Source: Francisella halioticida
Lineage (GTDB): Bacteria > Pseudomonadota > Gammaproteobacteria > Francisellales > Francisellaceae
NCBI RefSeq assembly: GCF_002211785.1
Contig: NZ_CP022132.1
Location: 868,001-932,000, forward strand
Direction: 5' to 3'
DNA: 64,000 bases
A program made the translations under genes and the position numbers. Positions 28,110 through 37,658 of this stretch are shown piece after piece. A model generated the notes under the pieces. That model saw nothing but the letters and a program-made list of their open reading frames with translations. It made no database searches and was not told where the DNA came from. Within the stretch, counting starts at the first letter, position 1. Every line of letters starts with the position of its first letter.

Positions 28110-28904
28110 ATGAGCATTGATATTTTAGAAAAATTGTGGAGTCAATATATGACAGATAATCCTCATGCAAAAGATATCTATGATCTTTTTGTAAATAATG
28201 GTGAAAATCCTGAAAATGATCATATTGCTTTAAGAACTTTATCGGATGATAGAATAAATATCTATAAATTAGCGCAAGCATTTATTTCTAAAGGATATAA
28301 GGTCTGTAATGACTATGACTTTGAGGTGAAAAAGTTAAAAGCTATACACCTTGAACATAGTGATGAAAATCAGCCTAAAGTTTTTATTAGTCAGCTTCTT
28401 ATAAAAGAATTTTCTGATGAATTGCAACAGACGCATAACAAATGTATTAATTCAATTCCAGAAGATTTAATTAACAATCCAGAGAAACTTTTGTTATCAG
28501 GTGTAAGTTGGCAAACTAGCTATGAAGTATATAAGAAGCTACTTGATGAATCTGAATATGCGGCTTGGTTTTATGCTTTTGGTTTTAGGGCAAATCATTT
28601 TACAGTTTTTATCAATCAGCTTAAAAACTTTAATGAAGTTTCTGAAGTTAACTATTTTCTCAAGAAAAATGGTTTTAAACTGAATTCTTCAGGTGGCGAA
28701 ATTAAAGGCTCACAAGCCAACTTGTTAGAGCAATCAAGTACAATGTCAGGACTAGCAAAAGTTGATTTTTATGATGGCAAGAAAGATATTCCATCTTGTT
28801 ATTATGAGTTTGCAAAGCGTTATAAAGATAGTGATGGAAAACTATACCAAGGCTTTGTTGCTAAATCTGCTGATAAAATATTTGAAAGTACTAACATAAA
28901 ATAA
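28110..28904 (+). CDS. DUF1338 protein (2-oxoadipate dioxygenase/decarboxylase-like)
   Basis: Proteins of the DUF1338 family, such as HglS of Pseudomonas putida, are iron enzymes that turn 2-oxoadipate into D-2-hydroxyglutarate. Visible family motifs include NDHIALRTL (metal His) and FRANHFTVFIN (second metal His). A TTG at 28104 extends the frame, but ATG 28110 lies 9 bases after gaggag and is the better start. At about 264 residues it is the short form of the family (HglS is about 460). It is the last gene of the operon. An aminotransferase for the step in between is not adjacent. Confidence 0.75.
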   Translation: MSIDILEKLWSQYMTDNPHAKDIYDLFVNNGENPENDHIALRTLSDDRINIYKLAQAFISKGYKVCNDYDFEVKKLKAIHLEHSDENQPKVFISQLLIKEFSDELQQTHNKCINSIPEDLINNPEKLLLSGVSWQTSYEVYKKLLDESEYAAWFYAFGFRANHFTVFINQLKNFNEVSEVNYFLKKNGFKLNSSGGEIKGSQANLLEQSSTMSGLAKVDFYDGKKDIPSCYYEFAKRYKDSDGKLYQGFVAKSADKIFESTNIK

Positions 28905-29037
28905 CTTTATTCGATTGTCACACTAGCGGATTCACTATTTTACTAAATTAGAAATTATAATAAAGTTTTACATATTTAGACTTAAATTTTCTATGTTAAA
29001 AGAATTATTAACACCTTTAAAATAGCTTAACATACTA

Positions 29038-29520
29038 TTAATTTGTTTGTAGATACTGTATAGTATTTTCAAATTTTTCAAGTAGTTTGGTTAATGTTTT
29101 ACACTCATATAACGTGAATGTTTCTTCTATTAAAGGACAAGCAACAGAAACCATTGTATCTAAAGCATCTGATAATTTATTCACTCCAATACTTGTTATA
29201 TCAATAAATATTACACGTTTGTCTTTATTAGAACGTTCTTGTTTAATAAGTCCACGTGAAGCTAACCGTTTTATTATTTTTGTAGTACCACCATCAGTAA
29301 ACAATAATTTATTTGAAATATCGCTCATACGTATTTTGCCTTCATGCTTATATACTTGAGCTAATACTTCTTTTTCAGAAAGAGTTAAATTACATTTTTC
29401 TGTTAAAGATAAGTTTAATTTTCTACGAATTTTAGTTGCTTGTAGTAGTAATAAATGGGAAAGTTTGATTTTGGGTAACTTTTTTTGTGGTGGAAGTTTA
29501 AGCTGTAGTTTATTGTTTAT
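29038..29520 (-). pseudogene. MarR-family regulator with its start codon apparently lost
   Basis: The winged-helix part is intact (MSDISNKLLFTDGGTTKIIKRLASRGLIKQ, then DKRVIFIDITSIG). In frame upstream the protein continues naturally: NKLQLKLPPQKKLP, HLLLLQATKIRRKLN and LTLSEKEVLAQVYKHEG, which is the N-terminal dimerisation helix of MarR proteins. The frame has no ATG, GTG or TTG there. The codon before NNKLQ is ATA at 29518-29520, one base from ATG, and an in-frame stop lies just upstream. A product from the internal ATG at 29328 would lack the dimer interface. It may be a recent pseudogene or use a rare start. Confidence 0.7.
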
Positions 29521-29600
29521 TACTATTTAATTACATTTTACATAATACAAGTATAGCAATAAATTTTCTATATTTAAGGCTTATTTGATCCATATAAATA

Positions 29601-30897
29601 TATAATACCCCATGAAATTTTAACAACAATTTTGAGAATTTAGTTCCTAAAGTAGCTAAACTATAAATGAGCAATTTAGGATAAATGTAAATGAGTAATA
29701 AGAGAAAAATATATACCGTTAAATTTAAGACTAAAGTTGTCTTGGAAGTATTGGGGAAAGATCAAACAATCACACAGTTATCAGTAAAATATAATATTAC
29801 GCCCAAAAACATAAATAATTGAAAAACAGCCTTTTTAGAAAATGCTGAGTTGGCAATGGATCCATCCAAATCAGTATCACAATATAAAAAAGACAATGCA
29901 AAGCTTCAAACCAAGATAGATCAGTATTCTAAGAAGGTTGGACAACTAACAATTGAGAAGGAATTTCTTGAGGGAAAGCTCGTAAGCTTGGGATTATCTG
30001 ATAGAAAAGCGATGATTGATCCTAAGCATAAATTATCTGTTGTAAAACAAAGTTGCTTATTAGAAGTTTCTAGAGCTGGTTTATATTACAAGCCTGTGGT
30101 TAACGAACATAAAGAAGAAGTAAAAGCAAAGCTTATACAGATACATGAGGAGATTCCCTGCTACGGCTATATAAAAGCTCATAAGCAATTAATAGAAGAT
30201 GAGTTTAGCATCTGTGAGAACACAGTACAAAAGTATCGTAAAGAGTTAGGCATCAAAGCTATATTGGCGGTGAAAAAACCAAACTTAAACTTATCTGAAC
30301 CTAACAAAGAGCATGCTATTTATAGTTACAAACTAAAAGGTTTAAGCATATTGAGACCTAATCAAGTTTGGTCTACAGATATTACATATATTAAGACTGA
30401 TGCTGGCACAGTTTATATGGCAGCTATTATTGATTGGTACTCTAAGGCTGTACTAAGTTGGGAGATATCCAACACTATGGATAGTAGTTTAGTTATGAAA
30501 GTTTTAAATGAAGCTCTGTATAAATATGGAGTACCAGAAATATTTAACACTGATCAAGGTAGCCAGTACACATCTAACATTCATATCCAAACATTATTGG
30601 ATAAAAAAATTACTATATCTATGGATGGTAAAGGTAGAGCAACTGATAACATTTGCATCGAAAGATTTTGGAGAAGTGCTAAATGTGAGAGATTTTATTT
30701 AAATCAATATCCTGGCATTGTTGAACTAAGAAACGATGTGGATGATTATATAGATTTTTATAATAATAGAAGATTTCATGAGTCTATCAATTATAAAAAA
30801 CCTATGGAATTTTATTACGATAACTTATTGGAAAAACGGGCGGCTTAGATGGGAACTAAATAATTGAAAATATTGTTTAATTTATTGGGGTAGTATA
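29601..30897 (+). mobile_element. IS3-family element IS-D
   Basis: A 1297-base element with ends TATAATACCCCAT at left and (complement) TATACTACCCCAAT at right. The inverted repeat extends unevenly inward to a shared TTTAGTTCC. The right end was defined by comparison with the chimera at 9229, which shares the sequence up to GGGGTAGTATA and then diverges. The flanking triplets differ (ata and gtt). The right flank is the inside of an SDR gene whose front is missing, so the borders come from two different insertions. Confidence 0.82.
29691..30848 (+). pseudogene. IS-D transposase, interrupted by one nonsense codon
   Basis: Starts MSNKRKIYTVKFKTKVV. Codon 44 is TGA where homologues have Trp (NN-stop-KTAFL; compare HNWKQQF in IS-A). 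Otherwise the 386-codon frame is unbroken. It has the integrase core with VWSTDITYI, FNTDQGSQYT and ICIERFWRSAKCE, so the DDE triad is intact. A restart at ATG 29850 would make a protein without the DNA-binding domain. Confidence 0.85.
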
Positions 30898-31487
30898 GTT
30901 CAACTGCTTCTACCATATATGTCTGAGGGAGGTGGAATTATTATTACAACCAGTGACACTCATGATCCAGAAGTTATACCAATGGCAAAAGGTCCAACAT
31001 CTCTTAGCTCAACAGAGTTAAATACTTTAGCTAATGGAGGTCCTTCTGAAAATGCAATGAGAGTATATGCTACTACTAAAGCTTGTAATTTGCTTATGGC
31101 ACGTTATCTTGTAAAATATGATCTTTGTCGATCAAATCATATCCAAGTAATTGCTTATAACCCGGGTGCAACTTTAGGTACACAATTAGGTCGTAATAGG
31201 CCTAGGTTTCAAAGATTTTTAATGGAAATTTTTGGCTTTATTATTCTTAAGAGTGTTGGTTTATTTAACCCTGCTTTTTGTCCTACTCATCTTAGAGTAG
31301 CAGGGCGAACATTAGCTGACTTATATTGGGGAGTATCACTCTGCCAGAGGGTCAAATATATGCTTCTATGGTTAAAGGAATATTAAGATTCCCAAACCCT
31401 TCTAAGTTTATACAAGAAAATGATGTAGCATGCACATTTCTTTGGGAATCAACTGAAAGAATGATTGCTGAAATAACTTTATTATGA
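30898..31487 (+). pseudogene. Short-chain dehydrogenase (SDR), front lost and frameshifted
   Basis: Begins inside the gene right at the IS-D border (VQLLLPYMSEGG, the alpha-E region). It contains the SDR active-site pattern as MRVYATTKACNLL (Tyr and Lys of YxxxK) and IQVIAYNPGAT. The Rossmann start with the cofactor motif is missing. Near 31335 the frame shifts: the other frame continues sensibly as LPEGQIYASMVKGILRFPN to FLWESTERMIAEI and stops at 31487. So the gene has lost its 5' part and has a separate frameshift. Confidence 0.85.
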
Positions 31488-31680
31488 AAGAATATACAAA
31501 GATAAGATACAACGTTAATTAAATCAGAAGTAAATATAACATCAATTTTAGTACTGTATTTTTCTTACTAGTCAAAGTAAGTTATAGATTAATAATTATG
31601 CTAGAACTATAAATAAAACAAGCTATTTAAGTTCCATGAACAAGAAAATTGAATAAAGTTATATGGGATGGTTATATATT

Positions 31681-31712
31681 AGAATCAAATTGATCAATTA
31701 TTCTAATTTTTC
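31681..31712 (+). terminator. Possible rho-independent terminator
   Basis: The stretch 31681-31704 is nearly self-complementary (AGAAT and ATTCT around AATTGATCAATT) and is followed by AATTTTTCTT. It would end plus-strand transcription from the SDR remnant. The stem is AT-rich, hence weak. Confidence 0.4.
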
Positions 31713-31724
31713 TTACAAGCAAAA

Positions 31725-31747
31725 AAGCTTATACAAAAGCTAAGCTT
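31725..31747 (-). terminator. Possible terminator downstream of oxyR
   Basis: A perfect 7-base stem AAGCTTA / TAAGCTT with a 9-base loop. On the minus strand it is followed by a T run (TTTTTT overlapping the end of the stem), about 130 bases after the oxyR stop. Apart from this and the hairpin at 31681, the gene-free stretch 31488-31873 shows nothing I recognise. Confidence 0.4.
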
Positions 31748-31873
31748 AAAAATTTATAGAAATAGTATTTATCTTTTAAAGAGAGGTATTCAGTAGAAGG
31801 ATTTTCACAAAACTATGGTAATAACAGAGCTGTTCATAAGCTAAATTTTTGTTAATGGAGCCAAATTATAATT

Positions 31874-32740
31874 TTAGCTCCTTGAAATTATTTTTACTAA
31901 TTTATCAAAAATATCATCATAAATAGAACTTTTTCTCATTACTAAATCAATTTCTCTATAAAAATCTGCATTATCAATAGTTATATACTTAATGTTTTCT
32001 GCTTTAGTACAAGCTATTTTAGGTATTAAAGTTACTCCTTCATCAATTGAAACCATTTGTCTTAAAGTTTCTAGGCTACTACCTTTAAAATCTCTATTAT
32101 TAAAATCATCTAGTTCACAAAGTTTTAATGTTTGGTCTCGAAGGCAGTGTCCTTCATCAAGTATCATTAAGTTCTCTTTGATAAGATCTTTTACACAGAT
32201 ACTTTTGTTTTTTGATATTGGATTATTTTTAGCTATTGCAGCATAAAATTTATCTTTTAAGACAGTTTTTCTTTTAAACTGATAGTTATCCGTTGGCGTT
32301 GCTAAAAGAGCAAAGTCAATTTTTCCTTGATCAAGCATATCTACAAGTATACTGGTTTTTTCTTCAATTATAGAAATACTTATGTTTGGTATTTCTTGCT
32401 TTATCAGAGGTAATATTTTTGGCATTAAATATGGGCATAATGTAGGAAATGCACCTACACAAATTCTTATTTTATCATTATCTAGCAATAGGTTTGAAAT
32501 CCTCTCTAAGTTATTTACTTCATCAAGGATTTTATATGCTTGATTAATTATTCTTATACCAGCGTTGGTTATTAAGATTTGTTTTGATCTTCGCTCGAAT
32601 ATTTGTATACCAATATATTCCTCAAATTTTTTTATTTGCATACTTAGTGCCGGTTGGCTTACAAAACATCTTTCAGATGCAGTAATAAAGCTTTTAGTTT
32701 CATACACAGAGATAATATATTCTAATGTGCGAGTGTTCAT
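31874..32740 (-). CDS. oxyR: Hydrogen-peroxide-sensing regulator OxyR
   Basis: A LysR-type regulator of 288 residues. The N-terminal helix-turn-helix is ITASERCFVSQPALSMQIKKFEE in type. The redox switch is present: Cys199 and Cys208 in HCLRDQTLKLCE, at the same numbering as E. coli OxyR. Peroxide forms a disulfide between them and switches the protein to activator form. It is divergent from a peroxiredoxin gene, its expected target, with a 114-base region in between carrying inverted and tandem repeats. Confidence 0.93.
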   Translation of the reverse strand: MNTRTLEYIISVYETKSFITASERCFVSQPALSMQIKKFEEYIGIQIFERRSKQILITNAGIRIINQAYKILDEVNNLERISNLLLDNDKIRICVGAFPTLCPYLMPKILPLIKQEIPNISISIIEEKTSILVDMLDQGKIDFALLATPTDNYQFKRKTVLKDKFYAAIAKNNPISKNKSICVKDLIKENLMILDEGHCLRDQTLKLCELDDFNNRDFKGSSLETLRQMVSIDEGVTLIPKIACTKAENIKYITIDNADFYREIDLVMRKSSIYDDIFDKLVKIISRS

Positions 32741-32762
32741 ATAAATAAATCTTATGGTAATA

Positions 32763-32832
32763 ATAAGTATTATATATTTTAAATTATGTTTTATACTTAT
32801 ACAATATATAGTGAATTAATATATAGTGAATT
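32763..32832. promoter_or_regulatory. Repeats in the oxyR-peroxiredoxin intergenic region
   Basis: Two arms of a perfect inverted repeat, ATAAGTAT (32763-32770) and ATACTTAT (32793-32800), have centres 30 bases apart. Beside it is a perfect tandem duplication of the 15-mer AATATATAGTGAATT (32803-32832). The inverted repeat could be an OxyR site (LysR-type proteins bind dyads with T-N11-A cores and multiple half-sites). The tandem repeat sits close to the likely peroxiredoxin promoter. Binding is inference. Confidence 0.45.
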
Positions 32833-32854
32833 TTAACAAATTAAGGAGTTAAAC

Positions 32855-33379
32855 ATGACTAAAAGAGTACCTAACATAACTTTTAAAACTAGAGTAAGAG
32901 ATGAAAGTATTGGTGGTTCTAATCCATTTAGATGGCAAGATGTAACTTCAGCAGATATTTTTGCTAATAAAAAGGTGATAGTATTTTCATTACCAGGAGC
33001 ATTTACTCCGACTTGCTCAACATACCAATTACCAGGATTTGAGAATAATGCTGCTAGATTTAGAGAGCTTGGTATCCAAGAGATTTATGTTTTATCTGTA
33101 AATGATAGTTTCGTTATGAATAAATGGATTCAAGCTCAAGATGTTAAAAATATCAAGCCAATTCCAGACGGAAATGGTGAATTTACTAGAGGATTAGATA
33201 TGCTTGTGGATAAGTCTAACCTTGGTTTTGGTAAAAGATCATGGAGATATGCTATGATCGTAAGTAATGGTGAAATAGAAAAAATGTTTGTAGAACCAGG
33301 TAAACGTGATAATGCTGACGATGATCCTTATGGTGAATCTTCTCCAGAAAACTTACTAAAATATTTAGAGTCTAAGTAG
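32855..33379 (+). CDS. Peroxiredoxin, Prx5 type
   Basis: A 174-residue thiol peroxidase. The peroxidatic cysteine is Cys54 in PGAFTPTCSTYQLPG, the Prx5-group signature. Also conserved are the FSLPGAF strand before it and SWRYAMIVSNGEIEKMFVEP near the end. It reduces hydrogen and organic peroxides with glutathione or glutaredoxin as likely donor. A strong ribosome site (aaggag) precedes the ATG. Divergent from oxyR, so probably peroxide-induced. Confidence 0.92.
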   Translation: MTKRVPNITFKTRVRDESIGGSNPFRWQDVTSADIFANKKVIVFSLPGAFTPTCSTYQLPGFENNAARFRELGIQEIYVLSVNDSFVMNKWIQAQDVKNIKPIPDGNGEFTRGLDMLVDKSNLGFGKRSWRYAMIVSNGEIEKMFVEPGKRDNADDDPYGESSPENLLKYLESK

Positions 33380-33381
33380 TT

Positions 33382-33993
33382 GTGAAAAAAAATATTTTAA
33401 TTGGAGCTACGGGGATTATTGGCTCTGCAACACATGAGAGTCTTAAATCAGCTGGGTATGATGTTATTACAGTTAGTTTTTAAGGTAAGAAAACTGAGTT
33501 TTCTGTAGATATTCAAGATCCTAAATCTATTAAAAAGTTATTTGAGAAAATAGGTAACTTTGATGCTTTAGTTGCTACTACTGGAAAAGTTGCCTTCAAG
33601 AACATTGATGATATTGAGCAACAAGACTAGGACTTAAGCTTGAGTAATAAACTCTTAGGTCAGATAAATCTTGTTCAAATTGGTGCAAACTATATTAATA
33701 AAGGTGGTTCATTTACATTAACTACTGGAATTTTAAATATTGAACCAATAGATATGGGAAGTATAGCAGCAACAGTTAATGCTGGTTTAGAAGGTTTTAT
33801 CAAAGCTGCTATCTTAGAATATAGAAACTTCCGTATTAATACTGTAAGTCCTACAGTTCTTGAAGAAGCATTAGATAAATATGGACCATTCTTTGTTGGT
33901 TATAAGCCTGTGAAAGCCGAAGAAGTTGCTCAAGCATATTTAAAATCAGTTGCTGGTATAGCAAATGGTCAAGTTATAAAAGTAGGGTTCTAG
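33382..33993 (+). pseudogene. Short-chain dehydrogenase with two nonsense codons
   Basis: Starts at GTG 33382, two bases after the peroxiredoxin stop (VKKNILIGATGIIGSATHE, a Rossmann start). TAA at 33481-33483 and TAG at 33628-33630 interrupt the frame. Around them the protein reads on smoothly as GKKTEFSVDIQDPKSIKKLFE, FDALVATTGKV and SNKLLGQINLVQIGANYI, to the natural end ANGQVIKVGF. Full length would be about 203 residues, a small SDR. The catalytic YxxxK is not evident, as in some NAD(P)-binding relatives. Linked to the peroxide operon by position only. Confidence 0.88.
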
Positions 33994-34014
33994 TTGCTTG
34001 CTTATATTTATAAG

Positions 34015-34680
34015 TTATATCTTTGATATTACTATTTCAAATACTTCTTTTATTGATAAGTTTGAAGTATTTATTATCGTTGCATCATCAGCTGGTTTTA
34101 ATGGAGCAGTCTTGCGATTACGGTCTTGAAAATCTCTTTTTTCAATATCTGCTAAGATTCTATTAAAATCTGGATTTAATCCTTTAGATTCTAATTCATC
34201 ATATCTTCTTTTAGCAGTCACTTTTGTATCAGCATCAAGGAAAAATTTGTGTTTAGCATCAATAAACACCACTGTACCCATGTCTCGACCATCTGCGATT
34301 AATCCTTGATCAGTAGCAAAATCTCTTTGCTTATCTAATAATATTTCTCTAACAGAAGGGTAAGCAGCTATTTTTGAAGCAAACATGCCTGTTTGCTCTG
34401 TACGTATTTCTTTAGTTACATCATCATTATTAAGAAATGCTTTGACCATGTTTCCTTCAATCTTAAAGCTGATATCTAAGTTTTTTAGAGTTTGATATAC
34501 TTCTGATTCATTTTCAAGGTTAGTATTATTATTGTAACAGTGAAGAGCTGCTAATCTATAAATAGCTCCACTATCAAGTAATTTATAGTTTAAATGTTTT
34601 GCTAAAGCTTTTGCTAGAGTTCCTTTCCCAACACCACTTGGTCCATCAATTGTTATAATTTTAGAGTTGTTCATTTTCAA
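34015..34680 (-). CDS. cmk: Cytidylate kinase
   Basis: Phosphorylates CMP and dCMP. P-loop GPSGVGKGT near the N-terminus; DGRDMGTVVFIDA and RYDELESKG, DRNRKTAPLKPADDA are characteristic of bacterial CMP kinase. The length of 221 residues is normal. Its start overlaps the 3' end of serC by 20 bases, so it is translated from the serC transcript. Confidence 0.95.
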   Translation of the reverse strand: MKMNNSKIITIDGPSGVGKGTLAKALAKHLNYKLLDSGAIYRLAALHCYNNNTNLENESEVYQTLKNLDISFKIEGNMVKAFLNNDDVTKEIRTEQTGMFASKIAAYPSVREILLDKQRDFATDQGLIADGRDMGTVVFIDAKHKFFLDADTKVTAKRRYDELESKGLNPDFNRILADIEKRDFQDRNRKTAPLKPADDATIINTSNLSIKEVFEIVISKI

Positions 34681-35713
34681 AATCCTGCATGAATTTAACT
34701 AGTTTTCTAACATCTTCAAGAGATACTGCATTATAAAGACTTGCTCTACAGCCACCAACATTACGATGACCTTTGAGACCATAAAATTCTTTTTTATCAG
34801 CGGTGGTTAAAAACTTCTCAGTTAATTCTGTAGTTGGCAGATGAAAGATAACGTTCATATTTGAGCGGTACTCTATCTTGATATCATTTTTATATATTTT
34901 TGAGTTGTCTATAGTTGAATAAAGAAGGTTAGCTTTTTCATTATTAAACTCTTCAACTTTATTTAAATTACCATAGTTTTTAATTAAATACTTAAGTGTA
35001 AGCTCAAATGCCACCCATGAGATAACTGAAGGCGTATTATAAACTGAGTTTGATTTTTTAGTAATAAAATAGTCAAAAACTATAGGAGTTGTTGTTTTTT
35101 GTTTAATTAAGGAATCCTTAACTATGACTACAGTTAGTCCTGGTATACCTGCATTTTTTTGAGCTCCGGCATAAATTAATCCATAATCTGAAACATTTAT
35201 AGGTTTTGATAAAAAGCTTGATGACATATCACATACTAATTTGGTATTGCATGATTTAGCTAGCTTTTTGATTTGGAAACCATCTACTGTTTCATTATCA
35301 GTATAATATATATAGTCATATTTGTTAGAAATAAAATTTTGAGCTATATTATTGTCATATGTAACAGTAGTTACATTTATAAATTTTTCTGCTTCCTTTG
35401 CAGCTTTTTCAGACCATTGGCCACTGCATATGTATAGAGCTTTATTATAATTATTTGATAAATTCATAGGGATAGCAGCAAATTGAGCAGTAGCTCCGGC
35501 TTGCATTAATAAAATTGAATAATTATCAGGAATATTTAATAGAGTTCTTAAATCTTTTTGTATAGTTTCATGAACTTCATCAAAAACCTTATCTCTATGA
35601 GATATTGATAATAAAGAAACTCCGGTATCTTTATAGTTAGTCATCATTTGCTGAAGAGTTTGTATAATAGAGCTAGGTACTACAGCAGGACCAGCACAAA
35701 AGTTTACTTTCAT
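34661..35713 (-). CDS. serC: Phosphoserine aminotransferase
   Basis: A PLP enzyme of serine (and possibly pyridoxine) biosynthesis that makes 3-phosphoserine from 3-phosphohydroxypyruvate and glutamate. The N-terminus MKVNFCAGPAVVP is typical. The PLP lysine is in YAGAQKNAGIPGL, and the C-terminal GHRNVGGCRASLYNA is diagnostic. The length of 350 residues is close to E. coli SerC (362). First gene of the serC-cmk pair. Confidence 0.95.
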   Translation of the reverse strand: MKVNFCAGPAVVPSSIIQTLQQMMTNYKDTGVSLLSISHRDKVFDEVHETIQKDLRTLLNIPDNYSILLMQAGATAQFAAIPMNLSNNYNKALYICSGQWSEKAAKEAEKFINVTTVTYDNNIAQNFISNKYDYIYYTDNETVDGFQIKKLAKSCNTKLVCDMSSSFLSKPINVSDYGLIYAGAQKNAGIPGLTVVIVKDSLIKQKTTTPIVFDYFITKKSNSVYNTPSVISWVAFELTLKYLIKNYGNLNKVEEFNNEKANLLYSTIDNSKIYKNDIKIEYRSNMNVIFHLPTTELTEKFLTTADKKEFYGLKGHRNVGGCRASLYNAVSLEDVRKLVKFMQDFENEQL

Positions 35714-35863
35714 ATACAGTATTTTCTTTTATTTTCTGCAATTTTAACATAATTAGCTATTTATTAGCTATTTAGAAATAAAATAATTGTTTTCAATGTA
35801 ATATATTATTCATTTTATTGTTATAATCAAGTAGGGAACGTTCACATTATAGAGGGAGGGTTT

Positions 35864-36346
35864 ATGAGACTATTACTAACCTTACTTATAATAGTAATAT
35901 CAATTCCAGCATATGCTCAGTTAAAAATATATAATATCGATCCACTACATACATAAGCTCAATGGCAAATTGTACACTTTGTATTTTCAACAGTATCTGG
36001 AAAATTTTCGTATATAACAGGACAGGTTGAATTTGATCCTAACGATATTAAAAATAATTCAGTTAAATTAACTATACCTATTAAGCATCTAAGTACAGAA
36101 ATATCAGAATTAGATCAGAATTTATTATCTAAGAATTTTTTTGATGTTAAAAAATATCCTATGGCAACATTTGTTAGTACTGATATTATAAATATTAATA
36201 AAAATAAAAAAGTTTTTGATTTAAAAGGTAATCTAACCTTACATGGAATTAAAAAACCAGTTGTTTTGCATGTTAAATTTAATGGTTCAGGATTAAATTA
36301 TGAGAAAAAACAAACAATTGGTTTTAGTGCTACTGCTGTGTTGGAC
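35864..36346 (+). pseudogene. YceI-family periplasmic protein, 5' part
   Basis: Strong ribosome site (gagggaggg) and signal peptide (MRLLLTLLIIVISIPAYA). The lipocalin-like YceI fold is evident in FVFSTVSGKFSYITGQVEF, NFFDVKKYPMATFVST and LTLHGIKKPVVLHVKF. Codon 31 is TAA (35954-35956) where Ser, Gln or similar is expected (DPLHT-stop-AQWQIVHF). The gene is in addition split after AVLD by IS-A. YceI proteins bind isoprenoid-type lipids in the periplasm; this copy is dead twice over. Confidence 0.88.
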
Positions 36347-37658
36347 TAAACTGTCCATGTTATTCAATACCACTTTATAAAATATTTTTATTCCTTGCTT
36401 TTATGCAGCATCTAAAATACCAGAATATACTTCATCAGGAGTCATATATCCAATACTAGAATGTAGTCTTTCATTGTTGTAAATATCAATATATTCTTTG
36501 ATACCTACTTTAGCCTCTTTCATAGTTATATATGATGCCGGATAAACATTTTCATATTTCAGTGTTCTCCAAAATCTCTCAATTGCAATATTATCTATAG
36601 ATCTTCCTTTAGCATCCATAGATTTATTTATTTTATTATCAGATAATATTTTAATATGCTCTTTTGCTGTATATTGAGTTCCTTGATCAGAGTTAAAGAT
36701 ATCAGGTTTACCATATTTAAATAACGCTTCTTTTAACACACTAGTTGTTAGATGTGTATCCATAGTATTAGAAATCTTCCAAGCTAGTATTTTCTTGCTA
36801 TGCCAATCTATTATGGCTGCTAAATATGCATACCCACATTCTAGTCTAATATACGTGATATCAGCACTCCATACCTTATTAGCTTTATCTATAACAACCT
36901 GATTCGTCTCATTTTTAAATACATTAAGTAAGTATGGATATTTCTTGTGTTGCTTATTAATGACAGTTGTCTTTTTTTTAGGATACAATGCCTTAATACC
37001 CATGAATTCCATAGCACTTTTGATTAGCTTCCTTCCAACTAGAAATCCTAATCTATTTAGCAACTTTACTAGCCTTCTCGTACCATAATATGGATGTTTA
37101 GTATGTATCAAATATATTGTATTTAATAGTCTAATATCATCATTACTACTAAATTTTTATATTGGTGTATAATAGTACACACTCTTAGATACAGATAATA
37201 GTTTAAGCTGATTATTTAAAGATAATTCTAGCTTAGTATCTACAGAGTTTACTCTATCATTTGATGATACCAAGCTTTTTAGCTTTCCCATTAAAAAATC
37301 CCTCTCTACTATTACCTCGCCTAGTTCTTTACTTGTTGCATCTTTATCTTTTCTAAGCTCATCTATTTCCTGCTTATACTCCTTAACAACAGAGCTTTTA
37401 TCAAATGCTAAGCAAGCATTAGATAAAAATTGCTGCTTCCAATTATGCACGTTTTTAGGAAGTAAATCATACTTACTTGCTATCTCATTAACTGTCATAT
37501 CGCCTTCTAGCAATTCTATAATTACTTTAGCTTTAAAATCAGCTGTATACGTTACTCTTTTTTTACTCATTTATCTATTTCCTAATTTATCTAGTTAAGT
37601 TTAACATCTAGGAATAAAAATCTTTCTAAAATCAGTAGCTTTTTCTGGGGACATTATA
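36347..37658 (-). mobile_element. IS-A copy inserted in yceI, with target duplication
   Basis: A complete 1312-base IS-A. The triplet gac flanks both sides (36344-36346 and 37659-37661), and the yceI reading frame resumes exactly after the second copy, so it is a simple insertion. Its first bases TAA provide a stop to the yceI frame. Confidence 0.93.
36401..37570 (-). pseudogene. IS-A transposase with one nonsense codon
   Basis: Nearly identical to the intact transposase at 18380-19549, but the Ser codon TCA after YYYTPI is TAA (near 37154), cutting the product to 137 residues. A downstream frame from an internal Met (IHTKHPYYGTR) keeps the DDE core. One further visible change is NKINKSMD in place of NKINISMD. 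Confidence 0.88.

Noticed and set aside
29641-30856. TTTAGTTCC / GGAACTAAA as the terminal repeats of IS-D
   Set aside because: The sequence shared with the chimera at 9229 runs about 40 bases further out to TATACTACCCC, which has its own partner at 29601; the inner repeat is subterminal.
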